From positions 1 through 36,654 of the forward strand of contig JAIXQU010000162.1 of assembly GCA_027485575.1 (NCBI GenBank): a stretch of 36,654 bases of DNA, given 5' to 3'. The translations under genes and the position numbers were made by a program. This DNA comes from Cytophagaceae bacterium (GTDB lineage Bacteria; Bacteroidota; Bacteroidia; Cytophagales; Flexibacteraceae). Below, in pieces: positions 23,787-32,225 of this stretch (within the stretch, counting starts at the first letter, position 1; each line of letters opens with the position of its first letter). The notes under the pieces were generated by a model. It ran no database searches and was not told where the DNA came from. It saw nothing but the letters and a program-made list of their open reading frames with translations.

Positions 23787-24422
23787 ATGACTGAAAAAAT
23801 AGAATCCTACTTGATAAAATCAGGTAGTCCACTCCCTGGATACCTAATGGACCTGGAAAGAGAAACCAATCTTAAAGTTGCTAAGCCACAAATGCTTACT
23901 GGTCATATTCAAGGCAGATTTCTATCAATGATTTCTAAAGTGATCAACCCAAATCGTATTCTTGAAATTGGAACTTTTACTGGATACGGCACTCTTTGCC
24001 TTGCGGAAGGATTAAATAAAAATGGGTTGATCTTTACAATTGAGGTTTCAAAAGAAAACGGTTGGCTGGCAGAAAAATATTTCAAAACAAGTTCCTTCAA
24101 TGACCAGATTCATTTGATTTATGGGAGTGCATTGGACGAAATTCAAAAATTAAAGGAAACATGGGATCTGGTTTATATTGATGCAGACAAACAAAATAAC
24201 CAACAATATTTTAATTTGGTTTGGCCCTGTGTAAGAAAAGGAGGATTGGTTTTAATAGACAATATTTTGGCCCGGGGCGGCGTGTTTAAACCCGAAAACG
24301 AAAAAAAATCTTTTGAAAAATCAGTTTCAATTTTCAATTCGGAAATTACAAAGTTGGCTATTGGAGGAATTGTGACAATTTTACCCATCAGAGACGGATT
24401 AACAATTGTAAGAAAAGAATAA
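23787..24422 (+). CDS. SAM-dependent O-methyltransferase, catechol/caffeoyl-CoA type
   Basis: The protein has 211 aa, the full length for the small cation-dependent O-methyltransferase family (PF01596 type). SAM binding motif I is ILEIGTFTGYGT (58-69). Acidic metal and substrate residues are in LVYIDADKQN (D132, D134) and LVLIDNIL (D158, N159), with LARGGVF following. It would methylate a hydroxyl of a catechol-like or similar substrate; the substrate is unknown. The ATG at 23787 sits right behind the T-tract of the preceding terminator, so the leader, if any, is either extremely short or comes from readthrough. No separate promoter was recognised. The gene ends 94 bp before trxA. Confidence 0.88.
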   Translation: MTEKIESYLIKSGSPLPGYLMDLERETNLKVAKPQMLTGHIQGRFLSMISKVINPNRILEIGTFTGYGTLCLAEGLNKNGLIFTIEVSKENGWLAEKYFKTSSFNDQIHLIYGSALDEIQKLKETWDLVYIDADKQNNQQYFNLVWPCVRKGGLVLIDNILARGGVFKPENEKKSFEKSVSIFNSEITKLAIGGIVTILPIRDGLTIVRKE

Positions 24423-24452
24423 CTGCCATTTTTTCTATTTTAGAAAAAAATG

Positions 24453-24483
24453 TTGTGCATCTGTCAGACAAGCATTAAAATTG
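24453..24483 (+). promoter_or_regulatory. Probable trxA promoter
   Basis: TTG (24453-24455) and TAAAATTG (24476-24483), one mismatch from TAnnTTTG, are spaced by 20 bp. The start would lie near 24490, ~27 nt before the trxA ATG at 24517. Confidence 0.4.
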
Positions 24484-24516
24484 AGACAAATAAGAATAAA
24501 TATAAAATCTAAAGAA

Positions 24517-24840
24517 ATGGGAAAAGCAATAGAAATAACAGATAGTAATTTTGATGAACTTCTAGCCTCAGGAAAACCACTTTTGGTTGACTTTTGGGCA
24601 GAATGGTGCGGACCTTGTAAAATGATCGGGCCAGTTGTAGAAGAATTGGCTGGTGATTATGAAGGTAAAGCCTTAATTGGAAAAGTAAATGTTGATTTCA
24701 ATCCAAATGTTTCTGCAAAATTTGGTATCAGGTCAATCCCTACCTTACTTTTCTTTAATAATGGCGAGCTGGTTGATAAACAAGTCGGTGTAGTGGGTAA
24801 AGCGGATTTAGTTAAGAAGCTTCAGCCACACCTGAATTAA
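24517..24840 (+). CDS. trxA: Thioredoxin
   Basis: The protein has 107 aa, typical thioredoxin length, from the ATG at 24517 (MGKAIEITDSNFDELL). An in-frame TTG at 24481 would add 12 atypical residues and falls within the likely promoter. The redox site WCGPC has cysteines C31 and C34 after VDFWAEW. The cis-proline loop RSIPTLLFF and the GELVDKQVG turn are canonical. It is a cytosolic disulfide reductase for ribonucleotide reductase, peroxiredoxins and others. It is followed by a bidirectional terminator shared with the convergent gene. Confidence 0.97.
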   Translation: MGKAIEITDSNFDELLASGKPLLVDFWAEWCGPCKMIGPVVEELAGDYEGKALIGKVNVDFNPNVSAKFGIRSIPTLLFFNNGELVDKQVGVVGKADLVKKLQPHLN

Positions 24841-24844
24841 GCAT

Positions 24845-24871
24845 AAAAAAGTCCCTTTCGGGACTTTTTTT
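24845..24871. terminator. Bidirectional terminator between trxA and the DUF5777-type gene
   Basis: AAAAAAGTCCC (24845-24855), loop TTTC, GGGACTTTTTTT. The stem has an A-tract on one side and a T-tract on the other, so it can act on both strands. Its right end overlaps the stop codon of the minus-strand gene at 24870-24872. Confidence 0.88.
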
Positions 24872-25745
24872 ATTTAAAACTAAATGTTCGTGAAATGTTA
24901 AACCCGTAACTAATCTGACCTTTATCCCATTTGTTTGTAGTGGAAGCAATAAAGTCTTTCTCAATTAGTCCAAGCGAATTGGTGAAATGCAATTGAAAAA
25001 CGTGCCCTCCGGTTTCAATATCGAAACCAAGACTCAAATTGTTAACGATAGGTTCTATGGAAACCTTTTTGTGGTCAAACAAATAAAAATACTCAAAGTT
25101 GAAAGAAGTTCGTTTGCTGATTTTTATTCTTCCTCCAAAACCCAAAGCAAAAATGTCATTTTTTAAGTCCGCAGTTTCAACCTGGTTTCTATGAATCAAG
25201 GTTGGTGTCAATTGAAATGAAATTCCCTCGGTAAACTTTCTGGCGATTAGTAACTGATAGGTATAGGTAGTTCTATCAACCAGTTCGGATGTTCCCGGTT
25301 CTTTAGTAATATCTACTGCAGCAGAAATAAATCCAGACAAAGAAATGGGCACAGACTGGGTATTGGTTTGGCTTAAAATCCGGTACTTTGCAAAATAGTC
25401 AAAAGCTTTTTTACTAAAGTTGTTCCTGCCTACTCCAACCATAAGTTTGTCAGTCAGTCCATATTCCAGACCCAACCTGATACGGGCAATATCTAATCCC
25501 CAAAATTGGTCCAGGCCAGAATTCAACAATCCAAACCTATGGTTAATTCTAAAATCAAGATGCCGCTTGGCTACATTTTCAATACTATGCCCATTTAAAA
25601 CTCGGGTGGTTTTGAATGTTGCTTTAACTGGCTCCGGATCTTTTGGCCCATTTTCCAGCATGTTTAACATGTCATCTTGTGCTATGACCTTTATTGAAAT
25701 AGAAAAAAGAAAGCTCAGAAAGAAAAGGTATGAATATTTTTTCAT
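24870..25745 (-). CDS. Outer-membrane beta-barrel-like protein (DUF5777 type)
   Basis: The protein has 291 aa with a signal peptide (MKKYSYLFFLSFLFSISIKVIAQ, cleaved near residue 22). After a short acidic linker the sequence alternates hydrophobic and polar residues in strand-sized blocks with turns, ending in an aromatic Phe (ISYGFNISRTFSFK), as expected for an outer-membrane barrel. HLDFRINHRFG, FWGLDIARIRLGLEYGLTDKLMVGVGRNN and VPISLSGFISAAVD match my recollection of the DUF5777 family of Bacteroidota. The function is unknown. It is encoded 7 bp after a heme-binding lipoprotein on the same strand, a pairing that suggests a shared redox or transport role at the envelope. Confidence 0.75.
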   Translation of the reverse strand: MKKYSYLFFLSFLFSISIKVIAQDDMLNMLENGPKDPEPVKATFKTTRVLNGHSIENVAKRHLDFRINHRFGLLNSGLDQFWGLDIARIRLGLEYGLTDKLMVGVGRNNFSKKAFDYFAKYRILSQTNTQSVPISLSGFISAAVDITKEPGTSELVDRTTYTYQLLIARKFTEGISFQLTPTLIHRNQVETADLKNDIFALGFGGRIKISKRTSFNFEYFYLFDHKKVSIEPIVNNLSLGFDIETGGHVFQLHFTNSLGLIEKDFIASTTNKWDKGQISYGFNISRTFSFK

Positions 25746-25752
25746 GTTACAG

Positions 25753-26118
25753 TTATGGATTAAGGCCTTGTCTTATCCAATTTAAAATTTTATCTATCTG
25801 TTCAGAAGGGAGTTTTTCTCCACCTTTTGGCATCGAAGAGGCTTTTCCATTTCGGGTTATTGAATTAATAAATTTAGTACTATCATTTTTTAAATACGTT
25901 TTAAGAGAGGAAAAATCACCAAATGTTTGACCAACATCACCACTACTATGACAGCCATAACATTTATTTTCCAAAACAGAAGAAACTTCCGAATATTTAA
26001 CTGTGTCAACTGGGTTAGTTTCCGGCTTGACCTCTTCTTTTACATTGTAGGCACAACCAAAAATTATTAAACCAAAAATTGAAAAGCCTACTAGTTTTTT
26101 AATCACTAAATTTTTCAT
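25753..26118 (-). CDS. Monoheme cytochrome c-like lipoprotein
   Basis: The protein has 121 aa from the ATG at 26118. The frame is open to 26256, but the extra 46 residues have no signal character, whereas the chosen start gives a lipoprotein signal (MKNLVIKKLVGFSIFGLIIFGC, lipid Cys22). Heme attachment is CYGCH (C53, C56, H57). The SSMPKGGEKLPSEQIDKILNWIRQG segment supplies a Met ligand candidate and the terminal helix. This is the small cytochrome (PSCyt1-like or DUF1924-like plan) common in Bacteroidota envelopes; the electron partner is unknown. It lies 7 bp upstream of the beta-barrel gene and diverges from the FAH-family gene. Confidence 0.85.
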   Translation of the reverse strand: MKNLVIKKLVGFSIFGLIIFGCAYNVKEEVKPETNPVDTVKYSEVSSVLENKCYGCHSSGDVGQTFGDFSSLKTYLKNDSTKFINSITRNGKASSMPKGGEKLPSEQIDKILNWIRQGLNP

Positions 26119-26181
26119 TTTTAATATGCGATTCAAAAAAGTGAAATAGATTTTATAAATCCTAGAAATGAACGTCTCTTT

Positions 26182-26189
26182 CAAAAATA
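26182..26189 (-). promoter_or_regulatory. Possible -7 box for the cytochrome/DUF5777 pair
   Basis: On the minus strand TATTTTTG (26189-26182) matches TAnnTTTG. The nearest TTG upstream (26215-26213) is 23 bp away, longer than usual, so this is tentative. It overlaps the rightward promoter region. Confidence 0.3.
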
Positions 26190-26191
26190 TG

Positions 26192-26223
26192 TTTGGTGAA
26201 CGCCACATATCCCAATAATTTTG
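26192..26223 (+). promoter_or_regulatory. Promoter of the FAH-family / M23 operon
   Basis: TTTG (26192-26195) and TAATTTTG (26216-26223) are spaced by 20 bp, a full match to the Bacteroidota consensus. The start near 26230 leaves a ~10-nt leader before the ATG at 26240. Confidence 0.65.
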
Positions 26224-26239
26224 TGCCCAATCCACTTGT

Positions 26240-26851
26240 ATGAAAATAATCTGCATAGGTCGGAATTATACCGCCCATATCGAAGAACTCAAAAATAAAA
26301 AACCAGATGCGCCTGTAATTTTTCTAAAACCCGAAACGGCTTTAGTTAAAAATAACGAACCAGTTTATCACCCCGAATTTACCCAGGATTTACACCATGA
26401 AGTTGAAATCGTTTTAAGAATTTGCAAGGAAGGAAAATATATCCAACCAGAGCTTGCAAACAACTATTATGATTCCATAGGTCTTGGAATTGATTTTACG
26501 GCAAGGGACCTTCAATCTAAATTAAAAGAAAAGGGTTTGCCATGGGAAATTTCCAAAGCTTTTAACCAATCTGCTCCTGTATCTGGTTTTTTGCCAAAAG
26601 AAAACTTTGGGAATTTAGAAAATATTGAATTTAAACTTGATGTGAACCAAAAAGAAAGGCAGCAGGGAAATACTGGTTTGATGCTTTTTAATTTTACAGA
26701 AATTCTTTGTTATGCTTCGCAGTTTTTTACTCTAAAAGTAGGGGACATAATTTTTACAGGAACTCCGGCTGGTGTGCAAAAAGTTGAAATCGGGGACCAT
26801 TTGGAAGGATATTTAGCTGGCAATAAGGTTTTAGATTTTTTCATAAAATAA
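26240..26851 (+). CDS. Fumarylacetoacetate hydrolase-family enzyme (FAHD1/YcgM-like)
   Basis: The protein has 203 aa, the length of single-domain FAH proteins. The opening KIICIGRNYTAHIEEL and PVIFLKPETALVKNN are typical of the FAHD1 group. Metal ligands are E54 and E56 (HHEVEIVL) and D85 (GIDFTARDLQ); K106 (SKAFNQSAPV) is the usual catalytic or structural Lys. The terminal VGDIIFTGTPAGV is diagnostic. Characterised relatives hydrolyse acylpyruvates or tautomerise/decarboxylate oxaloacetate; which reaction applies here is open. The M23 peptidase gene follows after 10 bp, so they share a transcript, perhaps only for convenience. Confidence 0.9.
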   Translation: MKIICIGRNYTAHIEELKNKKPDAPVIFLKPETALVKNNEPVYHPEFTQDLHHEVEIVLRICKEGKYIQPELANNYYDSIGLGIDFTARDLQSKLKEKGLPWEISKAFNQSAPVSGFLPKENFGNLENIEFKLDVNQKERQQGNTGLMLFNFTEILCYASQFFTLKVGDIIFTGTPAGVQKVEIGDHLEGYLAGNKVLDFFIK

Positions 26852-26861
26852 TAAAAAACTG

Positions 26862-28784
26862 TTGTTCAATTTAAGCTCTAAACTTTTTAAAGTATTATTA
26901 TACAGTACTTTAATCCTATCCATTCAGTTTTCGTCTCTCGGTCAGTTCCCAAAATCTAAAAAGGGCAACTTTATATTTCCAATTAATCCTGGCAAACATG
27001 GTTCCTTAACCGGAAACATGGGTGAAATCAGGTCAAACCATTTTCATGGAGGGCTTGACATCAGGACTGGCTGGGCTTCGGGTCTTCCCGTAATAGCATC
27101 AAAAGGTGGATATGTTAGCAGGGTAGTGATTGCGGGTGAAGGTTACGGAAATACAATATTCATAACCCACCCGGATGGTTATGTAACGCTCTACGCACAT
27201 TTAGAGCGATTGAATAATTCATTGCATGACTATGTCAAAAGACAACAATACGAAAAGAAAACTTTTGCAATTGATCTACTATTTAAAAAGGACATATTCA
27301 AAATTGAACAAGGTGATACCATTGCTATTTCCGGAAATACGGGGAGCAGCAGAGGCCCTCACCTTCACTTTGAAATCAGAGATACGCTAGGGATTGTTCA
27401 CAATCCTTTATCCTTTGGTTTTCAAGAAATTAAGGACAATTTATCCCCTTTGGTGGATAGAATTGCCATATTTCCATTGGAAATAAACAGCAGAATCAAC
27501 GGAAAATTTGAAAGGAAAGAAATTCTTGTAAAAGAGGCTGGAAAAGAGTTCCTCGCAATCGAAACCCCAAAAATTTCCGGAACAATTGGCCTGGAAATTA
27601 AGGCAAGAGATAGAATAAACAATGGAACCTCGAATGGAGGGATTTTTTGCATTGAAATGTACCTGGATGGGAAACTTATCTATTTCCATAACCTCAACCA
27701 GTTTCCTATTGAGAAAACCAACCATGTCAACCAATTGATAAATTATCGTCATTTCAGACTTTCAGGTGAAAAGTTTCAAAAGCTGTATAGTCCGGATGGA
27801 TATTTTCAGACAATTAACATGCCTGAATCGAAAAAAGGGAGGATAACAATTCCTCATGGTTCAGTTGGAAATATTGAGATATTTCTTTGGGACGTACAAG
27901 GAAATAAAAGAATTGCCAGACTGAAGTTGGCAGGTGAGGCCAATTTGGGTTTTCAAACTGGAGATCCAGTAAAAAAAGCAAGTAGGATAACCCATGATGT
28001 TTGCGACAATACCCTGATAATCAAATCAAACGGAAGCTCAGAAACTGACAATCTGGTTCAACTATTTGTAGGCCAGAAAGTAATAAACCTCGAGCCAAAA
28101 TATAAAGATGGGGTTGAATATGTTTATCTATACAACTTAAAAAACGGTCTTCCAGACTCTGCAATAGTATCCAAAGAAGTTAAAAAGCATTTTAGTTTTA
28201 AAGCAATAATAAGTCCTGAAAAAGGGATAAAATCATCGTTTAATGAAGCTGGAATAACAATTCCGGGTGAAAGCTTATTTGATACTTTATACCTTGAATT
28301 AGAGAAAAACGAAAAAAATGAAATAATGGTAAATTCGTCATTAATTCCCATGGCAGGCCTAATGACAATCTCCAGCACTTGTGACGCCTGTTCAAACAGT
28401 GATTCCTCAAAATTCAGGGGATATGCTGAAGCCATGAATGGGACCTTCAATAAATCACTCTACACAGAATACCAAAATGGCAACCTGTATTCTAATACCA
28501 AGTACCTGGGAAAATTTAAAAATTTGAAAGATAGTATTGCACCAATAATCCGTGCAGGGGTATGCAATTCAAATAATTGCAGATTTAATATTTATGACAA
28601 TCTCTCCGGGATAAAAGACATTGAGGCCACAATAAATGGAGAATGGATTTTAATGGTTTGGGATAAAAAACAACACTTAATTTACGCAGACCCATGGCCC
28701 TGGCAAAAACCTTTAAAAGGTGAATTCCAATTGGTTGTAAAAGACAATTCTGGAAATACTTCCATATTTAAGAGAACATTATAA
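26862..28784 (+). CDS. Secreted M23-family (LytM) peptidoglycan endopeptidase
   Basis: The protein has 640 aa. Translation appears to begin at a TTG (26862), which supplies a full signal peptide (ending near SSLGQ, residue ~28). The LytM domain is at ~45-185: zinc ligands H62 and D66 (NHFHGGLDIRTG) and H169 (GPHLHFEIRD), with H113 (TLYAHL) and H167 completing the site. A ~20-residue insertion (DYVKRQQYEKKTFAIDLL) sits inside the domain. The remaining ~450 residues form Ig-like or beta-sandwich modules (for example SGTIGLEIKARDRINNG, HGSVGNIEIFLWDVQGNKRIARLKL, SGIKDIEATINGEWILMVWD). It would cut peptide cross-bridges of the cell wall. It lies 10 bp after the FAH-family gene and ends in a strong terminator. 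Confidence 0.9.
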   Translation: MFNLSSKLFKVLLYSTLILSIQFSSLGQFPKSKKGNFIFPINPGKHGSLTGNMGEIRSNHFHGGLDIRTGWASGLPVIASKGGYVSRVVIAGEGYGNTIFITHPDGYVTLYAHLERLNNSLHDYVKRQQYEKKTFAIDLLFKKDIFKIEQGDTIAISGNTGSSRGPHLHFEIRDTLGIVHNPLSFGFQEIKDNLSPLVDRIAIFPLEINSRINGKFERKEILVKEAGKEFLAIETPKISGTIGLEIKARDRINNGTSNGGIFCIEMYLDGKLIYFHNLNQFPIEKTNHVNQLINYRHFRLSGEKFQKLYSPDGYFQTINMPESKKGRITIPHGSVGNIEIFLWDVQGNKRIARLKLAGEANLGFQTGDPVKKASRITHDVCDNTLIIKSNGSSETDNLVQLFVGQKVINLEPKYKDGVEYVYLYNLKNGLPDSAIVSKEVKKHFSFKAIISPEKGIKSSFNEAGITIPGESLFDTLYLELEKNEKNEIMVNSSLIPMAGLMTISSTCDACSNSDSSKFRGYAEAMNGTFNKSLYTEYQNGNLYSNTKYLGKFKNLKDSIAPIIRAGVCNSNNCRFNIYDNLSGIKDIEATINGEWILMVWDKKQHLIYADPWPWQKPLKGEFQLVVKDNSGNTSIFKRTL

Positions 28785-28785
28785 T

Positions 28786-28818
28786 AAAAAAATCCACGCT
28801 TTTGACGTGGATTTTTTT
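28786..28818. terminator. Bidirectional terminator between the M23 gene and rpoD
   Basis: AAAAAAATCCACG (28786-28798) and CGTGGATTTTTTT (28806-28818) pair around a 7-nt loop. It lies right after the M23 stop (+) and 23 bp beyond the rpoD stop (-), with T-tracts on both strands. Confidence 0.88.
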
Positions 28819-28840
28819 ATTATGCATTTATAGTTTTCAA

Positions 28841-29704
28841 CTATCCCAGATAAGGCTTCAAAGCTTTACTTCTGCTTGTATGCCTAAGACGTCTTATAGC
28901 TTTTTCTTTTATCTGTCGAACCCTTTCTCTGGTAAGATTGAACTTCTCTCCAATTTCTTCAAGGGTCATTACATGTGCCCCGTTAAGTCCGAAATAATAG
29001 GTCACGACATCAGCTTCTCTTTGGGTTAGGGTAGAAAGCGCTCTTTGCACTTCTTTTCTCAGAGAGTCTACCATTAAGTCAGAATCGGGAGTTTCCTCTG
29101 AATCATTTTCTAAAACGTCCAATAAGCTATTTTCTTCTCCCTGAACAAATGGAGCATCCATTGAAACGTGCCGACCAGATATTTTCATAGTATCAACTAT
29201 TTCATTGGTGCTTACTTCCAATACTTCAGCTAGTTCTTCCGGAGATGGCTCTCGTTCAAACTTCTGTTCAAGCTCAGAAAAGGTTTTTGAAATTTTATTC
29301 AGGGAACCAACCCTGTTTAAAGGAAGACGAACAATTCTTGATTGTTCTGCCAAGGCTTGCAAAATAGATTGCCTAATCCACCAAACTGCGTATGAAATAA
29401 ACTTAAAACCTCGGGTTTCGTCAAATCTTTGGGCTGCCTTTATCAAACCAAGATTTCCTTCATTGATTAAATCGCCAAGGCTAAGACCTTGATTTTGATA
29501 TTGCTTGGCAACTGAAACAACAAACCTTAGGTTAGCTTTTGTTAACTTTTCGAGTGCCGCCTGGTCACCTTCCCGTATTCTTTTGGCAAGATCAACTTCT
29601 TCATCCGGGGTAAGCAAATCTACTTTTCCTATTTCCTGAAGGTATTTGTCCAATGATTGACTTTCCCTGTTGGTGATTTGCTTACTGATCTTTAGTTGAC
29701 GCAT
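28841..29704 (-). CDS. rpoD: Primary RNA polymerase sigma factor
   Basis: The protein has 287 aa. This is the short Bacteroidota housekeeping sigma, lacking the long region 1.1 and non-conserved insert of proteobacterial sigma-70. Region 1.2 is [27 protein letters not shown]. Region 2 is [56 protein letters not shown]. Region 3 is [33 protein letters not shown]. Region 4.2 is [30 protein letters not shown]. It recognises the TTTG / TAnnTTTG promoters found elsewhere in this window. It is apparently monocistronic, with an imperfect inverted repeat 24 bp upstream of the start. Confidence 0.96.
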   Translation of the reverse strand: MRQLKISKQITNRESQSLDKYLQEIGKVDLLTPDEEVDLAKRIREGDQAALEKLTKANLRFVVSVAKQYQNQGLSLGDLINEGNLGLIKAAQRFDETRGFKFISYAVWWIRQSILQALAEQSRIVRLPLNRVGSLNKISKTFSELEQKFEREPSPEELAEVLEVSTNEIVDTMKISGRHVSMDAPFVQGEENSLLDVLENDSEETPDSDLMVDSLRKEVQRALSTLTQREADVVTYYFGLNGAHVMTLEEIGEKFNLTRERVRQIKEKAIRRLRHTSRSKALKPYLG

Positions 29705-29727
29705 TTTTTATAAATTTTCCGGAATTA

Positions 29728-29742
29728 TTAGAATTGTTCTAA
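29728..29742. promoter_or_regulatory. Inverted repeat upstream of rpoD
   Basis: TTAGAA-TTG-TTCTAA is a perfect 6-3-6 inverted repeat. It resembles the core of the 27-bp palindrome at 20624-20650 (TTAGAAT-C-ATTCTAA), with one arm position broken. It lies 24-38 bp before the rpoD ATG, where it could sit in the promoter or leader. The match is short, so chance is possible. Confidence 0.35.
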
Positions 29743-29820
29743 ACTGCAAATTAACACAATAGGTTTCCTAAAATCAAGTTAAAGTTTTGATCTTAGGGTT
29801 TGAATGAAAAATTGACGTGA

Positions 29821-32016
29821 TTAATTCCCCATTTCCGAAAGGAATTTTATCCGCATAAGTCTTAATTCTTCTTCTGAATACTCGCCATCAAACTCACTGA
29901 TAGCCAACGAAATATCATCAGATTCTGTATTCATGAAATACTCTGTAATTTCATCCTGCCGATCATCATCCAAAATACCATCGATATAATAATTTATGTT
30001 CAATTTTGTTCCGGAGAAACAAATCATCTCTATCTCCTGAAGTAACTCAAACATTGATATTTTTCGGCTTTCACTTATTTCCTGCAAGTCCAATTTTCTA
30101 TCAATCTGCTGGATAATTTGGATTTTGCTTTTCGATTTATCGGCAGTTTGTTTAATAACTACATCAAAATCAGTTTCAATTTCATTTTCCTTAACATATT
30201 TGGCAATCAACTCAATGAAGGGTTTGCCAAATTTTTGTGCTTTCCCTTGTCCAACACCGGTAATCTGGGTAAGATCCTGTTCAGTTGTGGGATAAACTGT
30301 TGCCATCTCTTCCAAAGCAACATCTGAGAAAATTACATATGGCGGAAGCTTTTTATCTTTTCCTACTTTCTTCCGTAAACCTTTAAGCAATTCAAAAAGC
30401 TCACCATCATAGGCATTGCCCTTAATTGATTCTTTTTCATCTGTATCATTCTCAATGTCCATTTGCTCGGTAGCAAAGTCATGGTCAACAGACATGGTAA
30501 TTGGATATGGTGCACTAAGAAATTTCTTGCCTGATTCTGACACCTTTAATGCGCCAAAATTTTCCAGATCTTTTACAATCAGTCCATTAATGGAAAGCTG
30601 TCTTATTACTGAATACCACCACTTTACTGTATTATTTTTACCTTTTCCAAAGATTTCAAGTTTGGTATGGCCATAGCTTATTGCATAATCATTTTCTACC
30701 CCGGCACAAAAATCCGCAATGTGTTGAATTGCAAATCTTTCATCGGTTTGTTCAATGGCTTTTAATGCCAGGACGGCCTCTTGTTCTATTTTAAACTTTT
30801 CGGCTGGCTTCTGGCAGTTGTCGCAATTCCCACAATCCTTTTCAAGATACTCACCAAAATAATGTAAAACCTGTTTAACTCTACAAACTGAAAAATCAGC
30901 GAAATCGGTCATTTCCTGCAGAAGAAGTCTGGCATTGTCTCTTTCAGTTACACTCTTATCCTTGTTAAACTTTTCAAGCTTGTCTATATCGGCATAACTA
31001 AAGAACATTAAACACTCAGATGGCAAACCATCCCGTCCGGCCCTTCCTGTTTCCTGATAATAGCCTTCAAGGGATTTGGGTGCATCGTAGTGAATCACAA
31101 ACCTGACATCTGGCTTGTCTATACCCATTCCAAATGCAATGGTTGCAACCATAACATCACAATCTTCACGTAGAAATTGCTCCTGATTTCGCATTCTGGT
31201 ATTTGGATCCAAACCAGCGTGATAAGGCAAGGCCTTTATTCCATTAACTCTTAAAAATTCAGCTATCTCCTCGGTCTTTTTTCTTGAAAGGCAATAAATA
31301 ATTCCACCTTTTCCTTTGTTGTTCAAGATATACCGCATCAATTGCTTTTTGGCATTTACCTTTGGTCTTATCTCATAAAAAAGGTTATGCCGCCTGAAGG
31401 AAGATTTAAAAATAGAGGCATCTTCCATGGTAAGGTTCTTCTGGATATCCTGCTGAACCTTAGGCGTTGCTGTTGCTGTTAAGGCAATAATGGGCAATTC
31501 TCCCAACATGTCGATTATAGTCCGGATTCTCCTGTACTCCGGTCTGAAATCATGGCCCCATTCGGAAATACAATGTGCTTCATCGATGGCAACAAAAGTG
31601 ATATTTGCTGTCTTTAAAAAGCTGATATTTTCTTCTTTTGTTAGTGATTCAGGGGCAACGTAAAGCAATTTTACCTCCCCAGCCAGAACCTCCTTTTTCA
31701 CCCTGGCCATTTCAGTTTTGGTAAGGGTAGAATTTAAAAACTGGGCATTAACCCCAACTCCATTCAATAAATCAACCTGATTTTTCATCAAGGCTATCAA
31801 TGGGGAAATTACTATGGCTGTTCCTTCCTGAACTATTGCCGGCAATTGATAACAAAGTGATTTGCCTGCTCCTGTAGGCATAATCACAAATGTATTTTTG
31901 CCGGACATTAAATTATTAATTATCGTTTCCTGATTTCCTCTGAATTTGTCGAATCCAAAAACTTGCTTTAGTGCTCCCTTTAAGTCCAATTGCGAACTTA
32001 TCTCTACGTCCATCAT
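29821..32016 (-). CDS. recQ: RecQ-family ATP-dependent DNA helicase with RQC and HRDC domains
   Basis: This 731-aa protein has canonical RecQ architecture. The helicase core has Walker A TGAGKS (48-53), DEAH (145-148) with AHCISEWGHDFRPEYRRI, TATATP (180-185) and QETGRAGRDG (321-330). The zinc site follows directly: C378, C395, C398 and C401 (CRVKQVLHYFGEYLEKDCGNCDNC). A winged helix (~410-505) and an HRDC domain (~535-610, PPYVIFSDVALEEMATVYPTTEQDLTQITGVGQGKAQKFG) come next. An acidic C-terminal extension (~640-731) is additional to E. coli RecQ (about 610 aa). It unwinds recombination and replication intermediates. Two ATGs (32016 and 32013) are adjacent; either may be used. It is the second RecQ in this window and differs in layout from the one at 4605-6533. 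Confidence 0.95.
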   Translation of the reverse strand: MMDVEISSQLDLKGALKQVFGFDKFRGNQETIINNLMSGKNTFVIMPTGAGKSLCYQLPAIVQEGTAIVISPLIALMKNQVDLLNGVGVNAQFLNSTLTKTEMARVKKEVLAGEVKLLYVAPESLTKEENISFLKTANITFVAIDEAHCISEWGHDFRPEYRRIRTIIDMLGELPIIALTATATPKVQQDIQKNLTMEDASIFKSSFRRHNLFYEIRPKVNAKKQLMRYILNNKGKGGIIYCLSRKKTEEIAEFLRVNGIKALPYHAGLDPNTRMRNQEQFLREDCDVMVATIAFGMGIDKPDVRFVIHYDAPKSLEGYYQETGRAGRDGLPSECLMFFSYADIDKLEKFNKDKSVTERDNARLLLQEMTDFADFSVCRVKQVLHYFGEYLEKDCGNCDNCQKPAEKFKIEQEAVLALKAIEQTDERFAIQHIADFCAGVENDYAISYGHTKLEIFGKGKNNTVKWWYSVIRQLSINGLIVKDLENFGALKVSESGKKFLSAPYPITMSVDHDFATEQMDIENDTDEKESIKGNAYDGELFELLKGLRKKVGKDKKLPPYVIFSDVALEEMATVYPTTEQDLTQITGVGQGKAQKFGKPFIELIAKYVKENEIETDFDVVIKQTADKSKSKIQIIQQIDRKLDLQEISESRKISMFELLQEIEMICFSGTKLNINYYIDGILDDDRQDEITEYFMNTESDDISLAISEFDGEYSEEELRLMRIKFLSEMGN

Positions 32017-32090
32017 TATATTACCGCTTGATTTTCAGTTGATTTTTATAAATAATATTCCCTGTTTTTTTCGAGTTTAAAGATATAAGG

Positions 32091-32114
32091 AAAAGTTGGA
32101 CAAGCCCAACTTTT
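32091..32114 (-). terminator. Probable terminator of the BtuF-like gene
   Basis: AAAAGTTGG (32091-32099) and CCAACTTTT (32106-32114) form a 9-bp stem with a 6-nt loop. Read on the minus strand it ends in TTTTCC, a short T-tract. It lies ~112 bp after the BtuF-like stop and ~75 bp before recQ, insulating the two. Confidence 0.45.
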
Positions 32115-32225
32115 AAGCATAAAGAAATTTAGAAAGGCGTTTGAAGGGGATAAATGGCCGAATTTACCAGATAAAAGTTAATGAAACAGAATCGCAAAAA
32201 AATTCGGGTTGAAAACTGTTTTTTA

